The translations under genes were made by a program, and so were the position numbers. The notes under the pieces are model-generated. The model saw nothing but the letters and a program-made list of their open reading frames with translations. It was not told the origin of the DNA and did no database searches. From positions 186,001 through 250,000 of the forward strand of contig NZ_CP048031.1 of NCBI RefSeq assembly GCF_010092445.1: a stretch of DNA of 64,000 nt, given 5' to 3'. The DNA comes from Shewanella sp. Arc9-LZ (GTDB taxonomy: Bacteria; Pseudomonadota; Gammaproteobacteria; Enterobacterales; Shewanellaceae). Of the stretch, positions 1-9,368 are shown in pieces. How positions within the stretch are numbered: position 1 is the stretch's first letter; every line of letters begins with the position of its first letter.

Positions 1-1128
1 TTATTTTCACAATCGCTCTCAGCTCGGTCAACGAGATGAACCCAATACTCATTTTCTTGATTCTCTGATCCGATATGTGTCGTGCAACTCTGTTTAGTAA
101 AATCGTATTATTGTGTTTGTATTAAGGACATATTAGCAACGTTAACCATGTCTAAGCTTAAGTCGATAATACCAAGTACAAGACGTTAAAGTTGTTCTTA
201 TGTTTGCAACAATGGCTATTCCATTTAAGCCAATACTCACAGGTTTTGAGTTGCAAACGAACCTTCAACAGAGTTGGTCGAATCAATTACTGTATGTGTA
301 ATATTTTACTGATGTAGGAATATGGCTGACGGCGGGAATGCAATGCTGGATCTGTTACTTAACATCACGTTAAGGCTGCGTATTCGACTTGATTAACGTA
401 CTTTGAAGTTATACTGAATGACTAGCTTATATGATGCCATTATTGTTAACCGTGGCGTGTAGACATGCTACATAGGTCTTACCATAACTAACTATTATCT
501 ATTTGGCATCAGCTTGGAATCATAAATGGTCATCAAATTCTCCTTTGTATTGCCAACTGTATTGCATTACTTGCAATAGGTTAGTAATGACGCACCTCTG
601 CGCCTAGTTAAAAAAAATGACAAGTTTGATATGAAATAGGCCGAATATTGTCATTTTGCCTTACCTATCTCACTTATAAACCTGAATTGAGGTTATTTGG
701 CATTATTGAGCTGATGTCAAAAATAGAAAATATGGATTAGTCTATAGGTTAAAGCCGTTGTGCTGTGGTTCAAAATCATTGAATCAAAACTGGAAACACA
801 ATAAATAGAAGGGTTTTATTGAAACCAGAGTTGTTCATAATCCGATAGGCTTTCATTACAGGTATGACTTACTGTGACTGGCATTGTTCAGTACGCGGAA
901 AATAAGCATACTTTTAATAGAGACACAACATTTTCAGTTAAGCAGTATTTTACCTTAAATGGATATAATGGTTTTTTGCACCGTCACATCATTGTTTCAT
1001 ATTCTTGCTGAAAATCTTAATGTAAAACTGACAATAGGTTATAAACCTATGTTCAAAGTATTCTCTCCGCAATGAGTAGCTAAAATAATAGCAACTATTT
1101 GTCGATAACAATTGAAATTTCATTCATA
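1..1128. other. gene-poor, AT-rich stretch
   Basis: No reading frame of convincing length or composition is visible on either strand over more than 1.1 kb, which is far longer than any other gap here. Short open stretches at the left edge (about 2-97 on the plus strand, 2-52 on the minus strand) could be ends of genes lying outside the window but are too short to support. A small inverted repeat (7-bp arms, 3-bp spacer) lies at 1034-1050. The stretch may be decayed coding sequence or hold untranslated RNA; nothing decides between these. Confidence 0.5.
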
Positions 1129-1152
1129 AAAAAGCCTCCGAAGAGGCTTTTT
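1129..1152 (-). terminator. terminator of the ccmABCDE operon
   Basis: A perfect 10-bp hairpin: AAAAAGCCTC at 1129-1138, a 4-base loop, and GAGGCTTTTT at 1143-1152. Read on the minus strand it has a C-TTCG-G tetraloop followed by a T run. It lies 15 bases past the ccmE stop, so it ends the operon. Confidence 0.9.
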
Positions 1153-1166
1153 ATTACAAATAGACT

Positions 1167-1652
1167 TTATTTATCTTCTAGAGCTTTTTGATTATAGGTC
1201 GGTTTTTCATGCGTTTGACCCATAGCTTCAGCAACTTCAGGTGGCATGTAATTTTCATCATGCTTAGCGAGTACTTCAGTGGCCTCTAGTTTTCCTGACT
1301 CAACCAGTACACCCTGGGCAACGATACCTTGACCTTCTCTAAATAAGTCTGGTAATAAATCGTCGTATGTAACGGATACAGTCCCACCCGCTGAATCATG
1401 TACAGCAAATTCAACGTGTAAGCTGTCTGGGTCGCGTTTCATCGATCCCATTGTTACCATGCCACCGATTCGGATCCGTTGTCCAAGCTCTGGCTTTACA
1501 CCCGTATCGTTTTTACCGTGGGTAATTTCATACGGTGTATAGAATAAATTCAAATTTGAATTTAGTGCGTACAATAGTAATGATGCAACAGCAGCAACGC
1601 CCGCAATCAATGCAACGGCAAGGGTTAATCTCTTTTTACGTCTTGGATTCAC
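1167..1652 (-). CDS. ccmE: CcmE, periplasmic haem chaperone
   Basis: CcmE accepts haem from the CcmABCD complex through a covalent bond to a histidine and hands it to CcmF for attachment to apocytochrome c. The 161-residue protein has a basic N-terminus, one membrane anchor at about residues 9-29, a beta-barrel (OB-fold) domain, and the haem-binding H131 with Y135 in the motif KHDENY, matching the E. coli His130/Tyr134 arrangement. The start is GTG; an AGAGG ribosome site lies 8 bases before it and the start sits inside the end of ccmD (17-base overlap), so translation is probably coupled. It is the last gene of ccmABCDE. Confidence 0.96.
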   Translation of the reverse strand: MNPRRKKRLTLAVALIAGVAAVASLLLYALNSNLNLFYTPYEITHGKNDTGVKPELGQRIRIGGMVTMGSMKRDPDSLHVEFAVHDSAGGTVSVTYDDLLPDLFREGQGIVAQGVLVESGKLEATEVLAKHDENYMPPEVAEAMGQTHEKPTYNQKALEDK

Positions 1653-1848
1653 GGTTATTACCTCTTGTTTCTTTCAGGCGTTGTTCACGCGTTATCTTTT
1701 TAGCAATTTCGATCAGGACTTTACGTTTTTGTCTGATACTCAGGATTATTAATGTGGCTAGACAGCCGAACGTTACACCATAGGATAGCCAAACATAAAA
1801 TGCGTAACCGCCCATATCAAGAAAATCTTTAAATGAATCAAATTGCAT
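1636..1848 (-). CDS. ccmD: CcmD, small haem exporter subunit
   Basis: CcmD is a small one-helix membrane protein that helps release holo-CcmE from the CcmABC complex. I start it at MQFDSF (ATG at 1846-1848), giving 70 residues: a family-typical aromatic N-terminus ([12 protein letters not shown]), one membrane helix at about residues 14-34, and a very basic cytoplasmic tail. The frame is open a further 13 codons upstream inside ccmC, but ATG 1848 overlaps the ccmC stop by one base (TAATG) and gives the normal size. Confidence 0.93.
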   Translation of the reverse strand: MQFDSFKDFLDMGGYAFYVWLSYGVTFGCLATLIILSIRQKRKVLIEIAKKITREQRLKETRGNNRESKT

Positions 1849-2594
1849 TATTTTGCCTCCTCTGCGGTTGCTAAGTCTCTCACCCAAGGGCGCATGCCAT
1901 TGCGAGCAAGGATCTCTGTTCTATAGCGGATCAAGGTGATCGCTCCAATCATCATCCCAAACCCGAAGATATTAATTAACAGTGGGTATAACATATCGGT
2001 CGACATCGTCGATTTTTCTGTGATTCTAATGGTAGATGGCTGATGTAAACTACTCCACCAATCAACGGAATATTTAATAATGGGTATATTAATTACGCCG
2101 ACAATCGCCAGAATTCCAGAAGCTCTAGCCGCGAGGACTTTATCTTCAAATGATGCATACAGTGATATAACCCCAAGGTAGAGAAACAGTAATACCAGTT
2201 CAGAGGTTAAGCGTGCATCCCATACCCACCAAGTTCCCCACATAGGTTTACCCCATGCAGCACCTGTTAGTAAGGCAATAAAGGTAATGACTGCACCAAT
2301 AGGTGCGATAGCTGCCGCGGCCCAGTCTGCCGATTTTATTTGCCAAACTAAGCCAATAAATGAAGCCACTGCCATACCCATATATGCAGCCATTGACATC
2401 GATGCAGCAGGTACATGGATAAAGATGATTCGGTAACTGTCACCTTGTTGGTAATCTGTCGGGGCAAATAATAAACCCCAAATACTGCCTGTTCCAACGA
2501 GTAATATTGCTAGAATACTAAACCAAGGCAACAAAGTGCCTGACAGTTTATATGCCCGTTCAGGGTCTGCGTAAGAATGTAACCATTTCCACAT
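1848..2594 (-). CDS. ccmC: CcmC, haem handling protein of System I
   Basis: CcmC binds haem at the periplasmic face through its tryptophan-rich WWD domain and drives its covalent attachment to CcmE. The protein is 248 residues with six predicted membrane helices. The WWD motif is at about residues 119-128 (WGTWWVWDAR), and flanking haem-ligand histidines are visible at H60 (IFIHVPAA) and in WWSSLHQPS. It overlaps ccmB and ccmD by one base each (TAATG), which suggests tightly coupled translation. Confidence 0.96.
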   Translation of the reverse strand: MWKWLHSYADPERAYKLSGTLLPWFSILAILLVGTGSIWGLLFAPTDYQQGDSYRIIFIHVPAASMSMAAYMGMAVASFIGLVWQIKSADWAAAAIAPIGAVITFIALLTGAAWGKPMWGTWWVWDARLTSELVLLFLYLGVISLYASFEDKVLAARASGILAIVGVINIPIIKYSVDWWSSLHQPSTIRITEKSTMSTDMLYPLLINIFGFGMMIGAITLIRYRTEILARNGMRPWVRDLATAEEAK

Positions 2595-3280
2595 TAGTTT
2601 GTGCTCACACGTAAAGAGGCGCCAATTGCGAAAGGTGCCAAGATTAAAGAACCGACCAACATTGCGGCAAGAATCGCAAGTTGACCATCATAAGCCATAT
2701 TCAGTCCTGCAGCATCAATCGCACTAGTGGCAAAAATAAGTACAGGTATATATAAAGGTAGAATAAGTAAACTTAGCAGGACTCCTCCTTTTCGAAGTCC
2801 TACAGTCAGTGCAACACCTATCGCACCAAGTAACGACAATATCGGTGTACCTAATGCTAAAGTCGACATCAATGCACCGTAACTATTGTCTTCTAAATGC
2901 AACAGTACAGCGAGTAATGGTGCGACTAGAATTAATGGCACACCAGTAAGTATCCAATGTGCTAGAACTTTGGCCAGAACCATTAATGCTAACGGTTGTG
3001 GGCTCAGTAGCATTTGTTCTAAGCTGCCATCGTTGTAATCTGCTTTAAATAAACGTTCTAATGACAGCATAGATGCAAGTAAGGCTGCTACCCAGATAAT
3101 ACCAGGTGCTACTCTAGTCAACACTTGAGGTTCTGGTCCAATTCCTAAAGGAAAAAGAGTGACCACTAAAATAAAGAATAACAGCGGGTTAAAAATATCA
3201 CCTCGATGTCTAATGGCAATTCTTAAATCACGTTGCAAAAGCGTCATGAATGCTGTGGTGTAACTGATTCCTCGTTTCAT
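2594..3280 (-). CDS. ccmB: CcmB, membrane subunit of the haem export ABC complex
   Basis: A 228-residue integral membrane protein with about six hydrophobic helices, the family's normal size. It pairs with the CcmA ATPase; the CcmAB complex uses ATP to release haem-loaded CcmE from CcmC. The N-terminal LLQRDLRIAIRHRGD and the middle SMLSLERLFKADYNDGSLE stretch are characteristic of CcmB. It starts 9 bases after the ccmA stop and ends in a one-base overlap with ccmC. M12 is a possible alternative start. Confidence 0.95.
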   Translation of the reverse strand: MKRGISYTTAFMTLLQRDLRIAIRHRGDIFNPLLFFILVVTLFPLGIGPEPQVLTRVAPGIIWVAALLASMLSLERLFKADYNDGSLEQMLLSPQPLALMVLAKVLAHWILTGVPLILVAPLLAVLLHLEDNSYGALMSTLALGTPILSLLGAIGVALTVGLRKGGVLLSLLILPLYIPVLIFATSAIDAAGLNMAYDGQLAILAAMLVGSLILAPFAIGASLRVSTN

Positions 3281-3289
3281 TCAAATACC

Positions 3290-3940
3290 TTATACAAAGC
3301 GATAGTCGAGAGTGATTTTACGTAGTATGGCATCACTAATAATGCTCATATCCTGATGTGTGGTTAATATTACACATCCACCCGATTCAGCATGTTGAAT
3401 AAAAAGTTGCTCTAATTCTTCTACACCTTTTTTATCAATTGCGGTAAAAGGTTCGTCGAGGATCCATATTTTACAATTACTGTGTTGTAATCTTGCTAAT
3501 GCAGTACGTCGATGTTGTCCCGCAGATAAATGACCTGCTAGTGCTTCTTCAAAACCGGTTAAATTGACTTTCGCCAAAATTTCAGTGGTATCGAAATTAT
3601 CATAGCCACTAATTCTTAAATTGAAGTTAAGATTTTCTTCTGCTGTTAGCTCGCTTTTCACACCCGCTAAATGCCCGAGATAGAGTAAGTCGTGATTAAA
3701 TTCGTCTCTACAGCGATTGATGTTTTCACCATTATATTCAACTTCACCGGCATAGGGACGTGACAAACCAGCAATAATACGTAAAAGACTGGTTTTACCG
3801 GCACCATTAGGACCTTCAACCTGGACAATATCCCCTGCATTGATATTAAAACTCAGTCCATCAAATAGAATGCGCTCTTCCCTAATACAGGTTAATTCGT
3901 TGGCACTTAATAGCACTTGTGATTGGTTTGATATGGTCAC
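3290..3940 (-). CDS. ccmA: CcmA, ATPase of the haem export complex
   Basis: A 216-residue single-domain ABC ATPase. Visible motifs: Walker [10 protein letters not shown] (residues 43-51), signature LSAGQ (138-142), Walker B with catalytic glutamate IWILDEP (158-164), and a switch histidine in TTHQD. The start is GTG at 3938-3940 behind a GAGGG site. First gene of ccmABCDE, divergent from scyA across a 324-base control region. Confidence 0.96.
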   Translation of the reverse strand: MTISNQSQVLLSANELTCIREERILFDGLSFNINAGDIVQVEGPNGAGKTSLLRIIAGLSRPYAGEVEYNGENINRCRDEFNHDLLYLGHLAGVKSELTAEENLNFNLRISGYDNFDTTEILAKVNLTGFEEALAGHLSAGQHRRTALARLQHSNCKIWILDEPFTAIDKKGVEELEQLFIQHAESGGCVILTTHQDMSIISDAILRKITLDYRFV

Positions 3941-4134
3941 TTATCCCTCTTATTTTACTTGAGGATGAATTCGAAAAGATATTAACACAAACACTTTTAT
4001 CGGTTTAGCTTTGTCACTGATTAAGTGCTAGCAATTTGATATGGTTCCAAAATTATGAATTTAGTTTGAACTTTTTCATCGATTACTAATATATTACCTG
4101 AACTACACAGATTGTCTCGATTTAGAGGCTAAGC

Positions 4135-4150
4135 TGAGATTGTTATCACA
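4135..4150. promoter_or_regulatory. probable CRP site upstream of scyA
   Basis: TGAGATTGTTATCACA matches the CRP consensus TGTGA-N6-TCACA at 9 of 10 conserved positions. An extended -10-like element (TG at 4190-4191, then TAAAAA at 4193-4198) lies downstream, so the CRP centre would be about 62 bases upstream of a start near 4205. This is class I geometry and points to activation of scyA. The site is 185 bases from the ccmA start, so joint control of ccmABCDE is possible but less clear. The rest of 3941-4264 is AT-rich with nothing else I can name. Confidence 0.6.
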
Positions 4151-4264
4151 AAAAGATGAGTTTTTTTGCTAATTGTAGTAATCTATCCTTGCTAAAAATG
4201 AGTCTGCCTTCTAAATCAAAGGGCAGCGTTAAGCTTTGTATATTTGCAATTAGGAACGATGAAT

Positions 4265-4558
4265 ATGAAAAAATTGTTAGCAATGACTGCAGTAGCTGCC
4301 TTAACTTTGTCTGCAAATGTATTTGCTCAAGAAGGTGAAGCTATTTACAATAAAGCGTGTCAAGTATGTCACAGCATGGGTGTGGCCGGAGCGCCTAAAG
4401 TTCATGACGCTGCGGCATGGGAACCACGTCTAGCAAAAGGTTTAGATGCCTTAGTTGGTTCGGTTAAGTCTGGTTTAAACGCAATGCCACCAGGTGGTAT
4501 GTGTACTGACTGTACCGATGAAGATTACAAAAACGCAATTCAGTTTATGTCTAAGTAG
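4265..4558 (+). CDS. scyA: small monohaem cytochrome c5 (ScyA-like)
   Basis: A periplasmic electron shuttle of the cytochrome c5 family. It has a cleavable signal peptide (MKKLLAMTAVAAL to about NVFA), one haem site CQVCH, a methionine-rich distal region (NAMPPGGM), and a second cysteine pair CTDC, the disulphide typical of c5. I start at ATG 4265 (97 residues), 9 bases behind AGGA; ATG 4259 is only 3 bases from it. It lies between two ccm gene blocks, as in Shewanella, so a substrate of the maturation system is encoded beside it. A CRP-like site lies upstream and a terminator follows. Confidence 0.93.
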   Translation: MKKLLAMTAVAALTLSANVFAQEGEAIYNKACQVCHSMGVAGAPKVHDAAAWEPRLAKGLDALVGSVKSGLNAMPPGGMCTDCTDEDYKNAIQFMSK

Positions 4559-4572
4559 TTTTCAACTAAATC

Positions 4573-4602
4573 AAAAAACCGGCTTTTATAGCCGGTTTTT
4601 TT
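4573..4602. terminator. bidirectional terminator between scyA and ccmI
   Basis: A strong hairpin with 5' arm AAAAAACCGGCT (4573-4584) and 3' arm AGCCGG followed by seven T (4590-4602). A-rich and T-rich flanks on both sides suit termination of the converging scyA and ccmI transcripts. Confidence 0.9.
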
Positions 4603-4654
4603 ATGGGTTAATTTCAGTGATGCTAACTGAGAACATCACTAATATTACACAATA

Positions 4655-5923
4655 CTATTGCACTAAGGTATCCAGAGTTAGTGCAGCATTATCACCCACT
4701 TTAATGGCTTTAATGGTACCCTTTAGGTCTCCAGGTTGCGGTTTCACGCTGCCATTTTTTGACAGTACCGCAATTATTTCGACTTCTTGTACTGAGCTCA
4801 GTGTGACATCGCCACCCATTGAAGTACTATCATCTAATGTGATTGTTGCAGGTAAACTGCTAGCACTGATTTTAGTTGCCGCTAACGGTACTTTTGGACC
4901 TTGCGTTGCTCGTGCGAAAATAAACACAGTATCGCTATCGGCCACTTTGTCTGCTAATTCTGGAGCAATAGAAACTTCAATTGCGACTGTCTTCGCATTG
5001 CTCGTAACTACTGGCTTTTGAGTTGAATCACCATTAGGCATTGCCGAACCTTCATTAATGCGCATGTTTGCAGATTCAATTGCATTCATTAATGCTGTTC
5101 TATCAACATCATCTCGATCGCTGTCTAAGATCATCTGCCAAGCATTGATAGCTTTGTTGTAGTCAGCGGTAAAGAATGCATCCATGCCAACAAGAAGTAG
5201 TGTAGAGGGGTCTTGTGGGTCTAACGCTAAAGATTGATCAATCACAGCTTGAATCGCCGGCGACATCTGCTGATTTGCTTTATAGTATAGCGCAGTCGCT
5301 TTAGGCCCAAGGAGTTCAGCTTGCGTGCCGACGAGTTCCATTACCTTATCAAATGCGCCAATGGCTTTATCATATTGGTTGGCAGATATATAAGCATGAC
5401 CAAGGCTAAACCAAGCTTGGCTATCGTCTGGCTGTGCCTGCACTTTTGCTTCCATCATTTGTACCCGTTGCGACATTATTTGCGCCGGGTCCATGCCTTG
5501 ATGAGGATTGCTTGCTTGAGGAGGATTGGCTAATTCGTTATAAGCACCTAAGTGTTGATATAGGTAACCGGAAACAGCCAATAAGCACAAGGTCATAAAA
5601 GCAGGCCATAATGCGTTTTTTGATTTAATTTCTACATCAAGGGAGTCATCACCTTTTTGTTGCATGTCCTGAAGTAGATTTATCTCTAATTCTTTCTTTA
5701 ATGCTTCGAATTCGACTTGATCCAAAAGCTCGTCATGTAATTCTTTTTCAAGAATTGTTAACCGCTCAGCAAAAAGTTCAAGGTTAGTTTGTCTACGAAC
5801 GCCAGACTCTTCGGCTTGTAACAGTTTTGTTTGGCGAAAGTGTGGAACCCAAATCATGATTAGGCCGATGAGTACGACAAGCGCAATAAAAATCCAAAAT
5901 GTGGTCATTATGTCAATATTCAC
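4655..5923 (-). CDS. ccmI: CcmI, apocytochrome c chaperone with TPR repeats
   Basis: CcmI holds unfolded apocytochrome c for the CcmF/CcmH haem ligation step. The 422-residue protein has an N-terminal membrane helix (about residues 8-26), a cytoplasmic acidic coiled-coil loop (about 30-95), a second helix (about 107-125), TPR repeats (about 160-290; AWFSLGHAYISANQYDKAI is a clear TPR helix pair), and a C-terminal beta-rich periplasmic domain. It is transcribed away from ccmFGH, with a roughly 400-base intergenic region between them. Confidence 0.88.
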   Translation of the reverse strand: MNIDIMTTFWIFIALVVLIGLIMIWVPHFRQTKLLQAEESGVRRQTNLELFAERLTILEKELHDELLDQVEFEALKKELEINLLQDMQQKGDDSLDVEIKSKNALWPAFMTLCLLAVSGYLYQHLGAYNELANPPQASNPHQGMDPAQIMSQRVQMMEAKVQAQPDDSQAWFSLGHAYISANQYDKAIGAFDKVMELVGTQAELLGPKATALYYKANQQMSPAIQAVIDQSLALDPQDPSTLLLVGMDAFFTADYNKAINAWQMILDSDRDDVDRTALMNAIESANMRINEGSAMPNGDSTQKPVVTSNAKTVAIEVSIAPELADKVADSDTVFIFARATQGPKVPLAATKISASSLPATITLDDSTSMGGDVTLSSVQEVEIIAVLSKNGSVKPQPGDLKGTIKAIKVGDNAALTLDTLVQ

Positions 5924-6326
5924 TTTTAGGTTAACAGAGAAAGCGGCATTTACCGCAGTGCTTGGAACTTCGATTATACGTAAAGATTATTAATTGAATA
6001 GTAATATAAGGAAGATATGAATCCAAATCCTGATAGTTGCGTACTGGTTCACAGATTGAATGGTTTGACTAACTAATAGCGAAACTTTATATCAGTAATA
6101 CTGTCAGACAAGTTGCCAAAAAAATTCGTTTTGGTTGAATCGGTGTTCATAATGAGACTGGTGACCCAATTTTGTACGAAAATGGCAGACATATGTCATA
6201 GCAAGTTCTAAAATGCGTTAAAATTCGTTTAAGCTAATGTGCGTATATTAGTTTCATCGCATTAATTAGTACTGTCGTGATTTGTTTGTTTCAGATCCGC
6301 TAATTTTTTTAGACTAAGGAATACCC
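5924..6326. other. divergent control region of ccmI and ccmF
   Basis: This roughly 400-base gap must hold the promoters for ccmI (minus) and ccmFGH (plus). It is AT-rich. A weak CRP-like half match ending TCACA lies near 6039-6054, but I see no operator or promoter I would defend. An AAGGA ribosome site for ccmF is at its right end. Confidence 0.4.
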
Positions 6327-8297
6327 ATGATTCCAGAACTTGGACATTTCTCGCTAATTCTCGGTTTGGCTTTTGCCTTACTGCTAGCTAGCGTGCCGTT
6401 ATATGGTTCCGCACGTAAAGACCAGTATCTTGTTCGATATGCCTGGCCACTGACATACGGAATGTTTTTTTTCATCAGTCTCTCCGTTATAGCACTAGGG
6501 TACAGCTTTGCTGTTGATGATTTCTCTGTGGCTTATGTCGCCCATCACTCTAATTCTCAACTACCAATATTCTTTAAAATTGCGGCGGTATGGGGTGGTC
6601 ATGAAGGTTCATTATTATTCTGGGTATTCGCGTTGTCTGTATGGACTGCATCAGTAGCACTATTTAGTAAGGGCTTAGAAGAAGTCTTTACCGCAAGGGT
6701 GTTATCTGTTTTAGCGATGATTGTTGTTGGCTTCAGTTTATTTATGATCCTTACATCAAGTCCATTTGAACGGATATTTCCTATTCCTCTAGAAGGGCGA
6801 GATTTAAATCCAATGTTGCAAGATGTTGGCTTAATCTTCCACCCACCAATGTTGTATCTAGGGTATGTGGGTTTTTCAGTCTGTTTTGCCTTTGCTATTG
6901 CAGCCCTCATGAGTGGCAGACTTGATTCTGCTTGGGCACGCTGGAGTCGTCCATGGACATTAGCGGCATGGATATTTCTAACTGGCGGTATTTCACTTGG
7001 TTCTTGGTGGGCTTACTACGAATTAGGTTGGGGCGGCTGGTGGTTCTGGGACCCAGTTGAAAATGCATCATTTATGCCTTGGTTAGTCGGTACTGCTTTA
7101 GTGCACTCATTAATTGTGACGGAAAAGCGTGGGGCATTCCGTAACTGGACTGTATTGCTGTCTATCTTTGCCTTCTCATTAAGTTTACTCGGCACCTTTA
7201 TTGTACGTTCTGGTGTGCTTACGTCAGTGCATTCATTTGCAGCAGATCCAAGTCGTGGTTTGTTTATCTTGCTGTTGTTAGGTATTGCCATTGGTGGTTC
7301 GTTAACTCTGTTTGCTTTCCGAGCCAGTGAAATGAGCAGTCCAGCACGATTTGAGCTTAAATCGAAAGAAACCATGTTGCTAATCTGTAATGTGTTACTC
7401 ACTGTTGCTGCAGGTACTGTGTTGCTGGGTACGCTTTATCCTTTATTGATAGATGCATTAGGCATGGGCAAGATTTCCGTCGGACCTCCATATTTTAATG
7501 CTGTATTTGTACCTATCGTATTAGTGCTATTTGGCTTTATGGGTATTGGTCCAATTATTCGCTGGAAGAAATCTAAAGCAGGCGAAATTAAAAAACAGTT
7601 ACTTATTCCAGCTATTATTGCATTAGTTACCGGTGTCGCTGCTCCATTTATTGCTGGTGGCCAATTTAATGCTTGGGTGATGTGTGGTGTGGCTGCTACA
7701 GCATGGATCATGCTATCCACTTTTCGCGCTGCTTATAATATGGTGAGCGATAAAGAAGGTGGTATTAGTCTTAATCGAATTGGCCGTAGTCAATTGGGAA
7801 TGCTCTTCGCTCACTTTGGTATTGCTGTGTCGGTAATGGGGGCTACTATTGTCTCTAACTATTCGATTGAAAAAAGCGTCCGTATGGGCCCAGGTATCAG
7901 CCAAGAACTAGCAGGTTACACATTTAAGTATTTAGAAACTAAAAATGTTGTCGGTCCTAACTATACCGCTCAACAAGGTCAGATTGAGATTTACAAAGAT
8001 GATGAATTTATCACTTTACTCAAACCTGACCGTCGTCAATACAATGTACGGACTATGGATATGACTGAAGCGGGTATTGATTGGGGATTATTCCGCGATT
8101 TATATGTCACTATGGGTGATCCCATTAGTTTAACCGAGTTTGCGGTGCGTCTTAATTACAAACCGTTTGTACGTTGGTTGTGGTTTGGATCAATCTTTAT
8201 GATGATTGGTGGCTTCCTGGCAGCATCCGATAAGCGTTATCGTGTAAAGCAAGCTGCGACAGATGAAGCAGTAAAAGCAAAATTAGCGACTGCTTAA
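6327..8297 (+). CDS. ccmF: CcmF, haem ligase subunit of System I
   Basis: CcmF takes haem from holo-CcmE and, with CcmH and CcmI, attaches it to the CXXCH of apocytochromes. The 656-residue protein has about 15 hydrophobic helices and the WWD motif WGGWWFWDPVENASF at about residues 234-248. Histidine-containing segments of the family are present (VAHHSNSQLP, IFHPPMLYLGYVG). The C-terminus has the usual large periplasmic loop before the final helix. It starts at ATG behind AAGGA and leads ccmF-ccmG-ccmH-tlpA-like. Confidence 0.97.
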   Translation: MIPELGHFSLILGLAFALLLASVPLYGSARKDQYLVRYAWPLTYGMFFFISLSVIALGYSFAVDDFSVAYVAHHSNSQLPIFFKIAAVWGGHEGSLLFWVFALSVWTASVALFSKGLEEVFTARVLSVLAMIVVGFSLFMILTSSPFERIFPIPLEGRDLNPMLQDVGLIFHPPMLYLGYVGFSVCFAFAIAALMSGRLDSAWARWSRPWTLAAWIFLTGGISLGSWWAYYELGWGGWWFWDPVENASFMPWLVGTALVHSLIVTEKRGAFRNWTVLLSIFAFSLSLLGTFIVRSGVLTSVHSFAADPSRGLFILLLLGIAIGGSLTLFAFRASEMSSPARFELKSKETMLLICNVLLTVAAGTVLLGTLYPLLIDALGMGKISVGPPYFNAVFVPIVLVLFGFMGIGPIIRWKKSKAGEIKKQLLIPAIIALVTGVAAPFIAGGQFNAWVMCGVAATAWIMLSTFRAAYNMVSDKEGGISLNRIGRSQLGMLFAHFGIAVSVMGATIVSNYSIEKSVRMGPGISQELAGYTFKYLETKNVVGPNYTAQQGQIEIYKDDEFITLLKPDRRQYNVRTMDMTEAGIDWGLFRDLYVTMGDPISLTEFAVRLNYKPFVRWLWFGSIFMMIGGFLAASDKRYRVKQAATDEAVKAKLATA

Positions 8298-8313
8298 TAT
8301 ACTCGGAGACATT

Positions 8314-8868
8314 ATGAAGAAGTTTGTACTGTTTATACCTTTGGTTATATTTTTGGGTATGGGCGTGTTTTTATACAAAGGATTATTTCTCAATCCTAAG
8401 GTGCTTGATTCTGCATTAGAAGGAAAGCCAGTTCCGGCTTTCCAACTTGAGCGCTTAGAAGTGCCTAGTGAAGTGTTAACTGAGAAAGATCTTCCAGCAA
8501 AAGTGTCTATGTTGAACTTTTGGGCAACTTGGTGTCCAGCATGTAAGTATGAGCATCCTTATTTGATGATGCTGTCTAAACGTAACTTGTTACCTATATA
8601 TGGTATCAACTATCGTGACGAGCGAGCATTAGCTGTTAAGGAGTTAACTACTCAAGGTGATCCATACACAGTGAACATCTTTGACAAAGATGGCCGCTTA
8701 GGTCTTGATCTTGGCGTATATGGAGCACCGGAAACTTTTATAGTCGACCATAACGGTATTATTCGTTATCGCTATGCCGGTCCTATAGATCAAACGGTAT
8801 GGACACAAACCTTGTATCCAATGATCCAGCAATTACAAGCTGAAGCTAAAGTCGATGGAGCATCGTAA
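8314..8868 (+). CDS. ccmG: CcmG/DsbE, membrane-anchored thioredoxin
   Basis: CcmG keeps apocytochrome cysteines reduced before haem attachment. The 184-residue protein has an N-terminal anchor (residues 4-22) and a thioredoxin fold with the active site WCPAC (C74, C77). The acidic family loop and the cis-proline region (GVYGAPETFIVD) are visible. It lies 16 bases after ccmF, and its stop overlaps the ccmH start by one base. Confidence 0.95.
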   Translation: MKKFVLFIPLVIFLGMGVFLYKGLFLNPKVLDSALEGKPVPAFQLERLEVPSEVLTEKDLPAKVSMLNFWATWCPACKYEHPYLMMLSKRNLLPIYGINYRDERALAVKELTTQGDPYTVNIFDKDGRLGLDLGVYGAPETFIVDHNGIIRYRYAGPIDQTVWTQTLYPMIQQLQAEAKVDGAS

Positions 8869-9350
8869 TGAAATTCATATTTAAAATGATGGTGGCTTGT
8901 ACGAGTTTACTTTTTACTCTGACGGTAATGGCCACACCTGTTGATACTTATGAATTTCAATCGGTAGATAATCAACAAAGAGCATTGTCACTAGCACACC
9001 AATTGCGTTGCCCACAGTGTCAGAATCAAAACTTAGTCGATTCAAACTCTCCGGTTGCGCAAGATTTACGTCTTGAAGTGTATACGATGGTCGATAGTGG
9101 TAAGTCAGATTCAGAGATTATTGAATTTATGACCAGCCGCTATGGCGATTTTGTCTTATACAATCCAAAGTTAGACTCGAAAACTTATATTCTATGGCTT
9201 GGTCCATTTGGGTTACTTGTTTTAGGTCTCTTTATTGGTTTTATCTTTGTGCGTAAGCAACGTATACAGGCATCTGAATCGACAACCTTGTCAACAGAGC
9301 AACAAGCTGAGTTAGATGCGTTATTAAATCGTAGTAAGACAACTAAGTAA
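8868..9350 (+). CDS. ccmH: CcmH, apocytochrome thiol oxidoreductase
   Basis: A 160-residue protein with signal peptide (to about A22), the CcmH active-site motif LRCPQCQNQN (C48, C51), a three-helix periplasmic domain and a C-terminal anchor at about residues 108-128. It is the short single-domain form; the TPR half found fused in E. coli CcmH is the separate ccmI gene here. It acts with CcmF and CcmG. Confidence 0.96.
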   Translation: MKFIFKMMVACTSLLFTLTVMATPVDTYEFQSVDNQQRALSLAHQLRCPQCQNQNLVDSNSPVAQDLRLEVYTMVDSGKSDSEIIEFMTSRYGDFVLYNPKLDSKTYILWLGPFGLLVLGLFIGFIFVRKQRIQASESTTLSTEQQAELDALLNRSKTTK

Positions 9351-9368
9351 CCGATTGGAGTATTAACT

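Noticed and set aside
2..97. Short open plus-strand frame at the left edge, possibly a gene end
   Set aside because: Only about 31 codons, no recognisable motif, and the other frames there look equally plausible.
1535..1783. 82-codon plus-strand ORF opposite ccmD/ccmE
   Set aside because: Antisense shadow of two recognised genes.
4494..5021. 175-codon plus-strand ORF after scyA
   Set aside because: Begins in another frame of scyA, crosses the terminator and runs antisense to ccmI.
6599..7904. Four minus-strand ORFs opposite ccmF
   Set aside because: Shadow frames of a strongly supported gene; low-complexity composition, no ribosome sites or domains.
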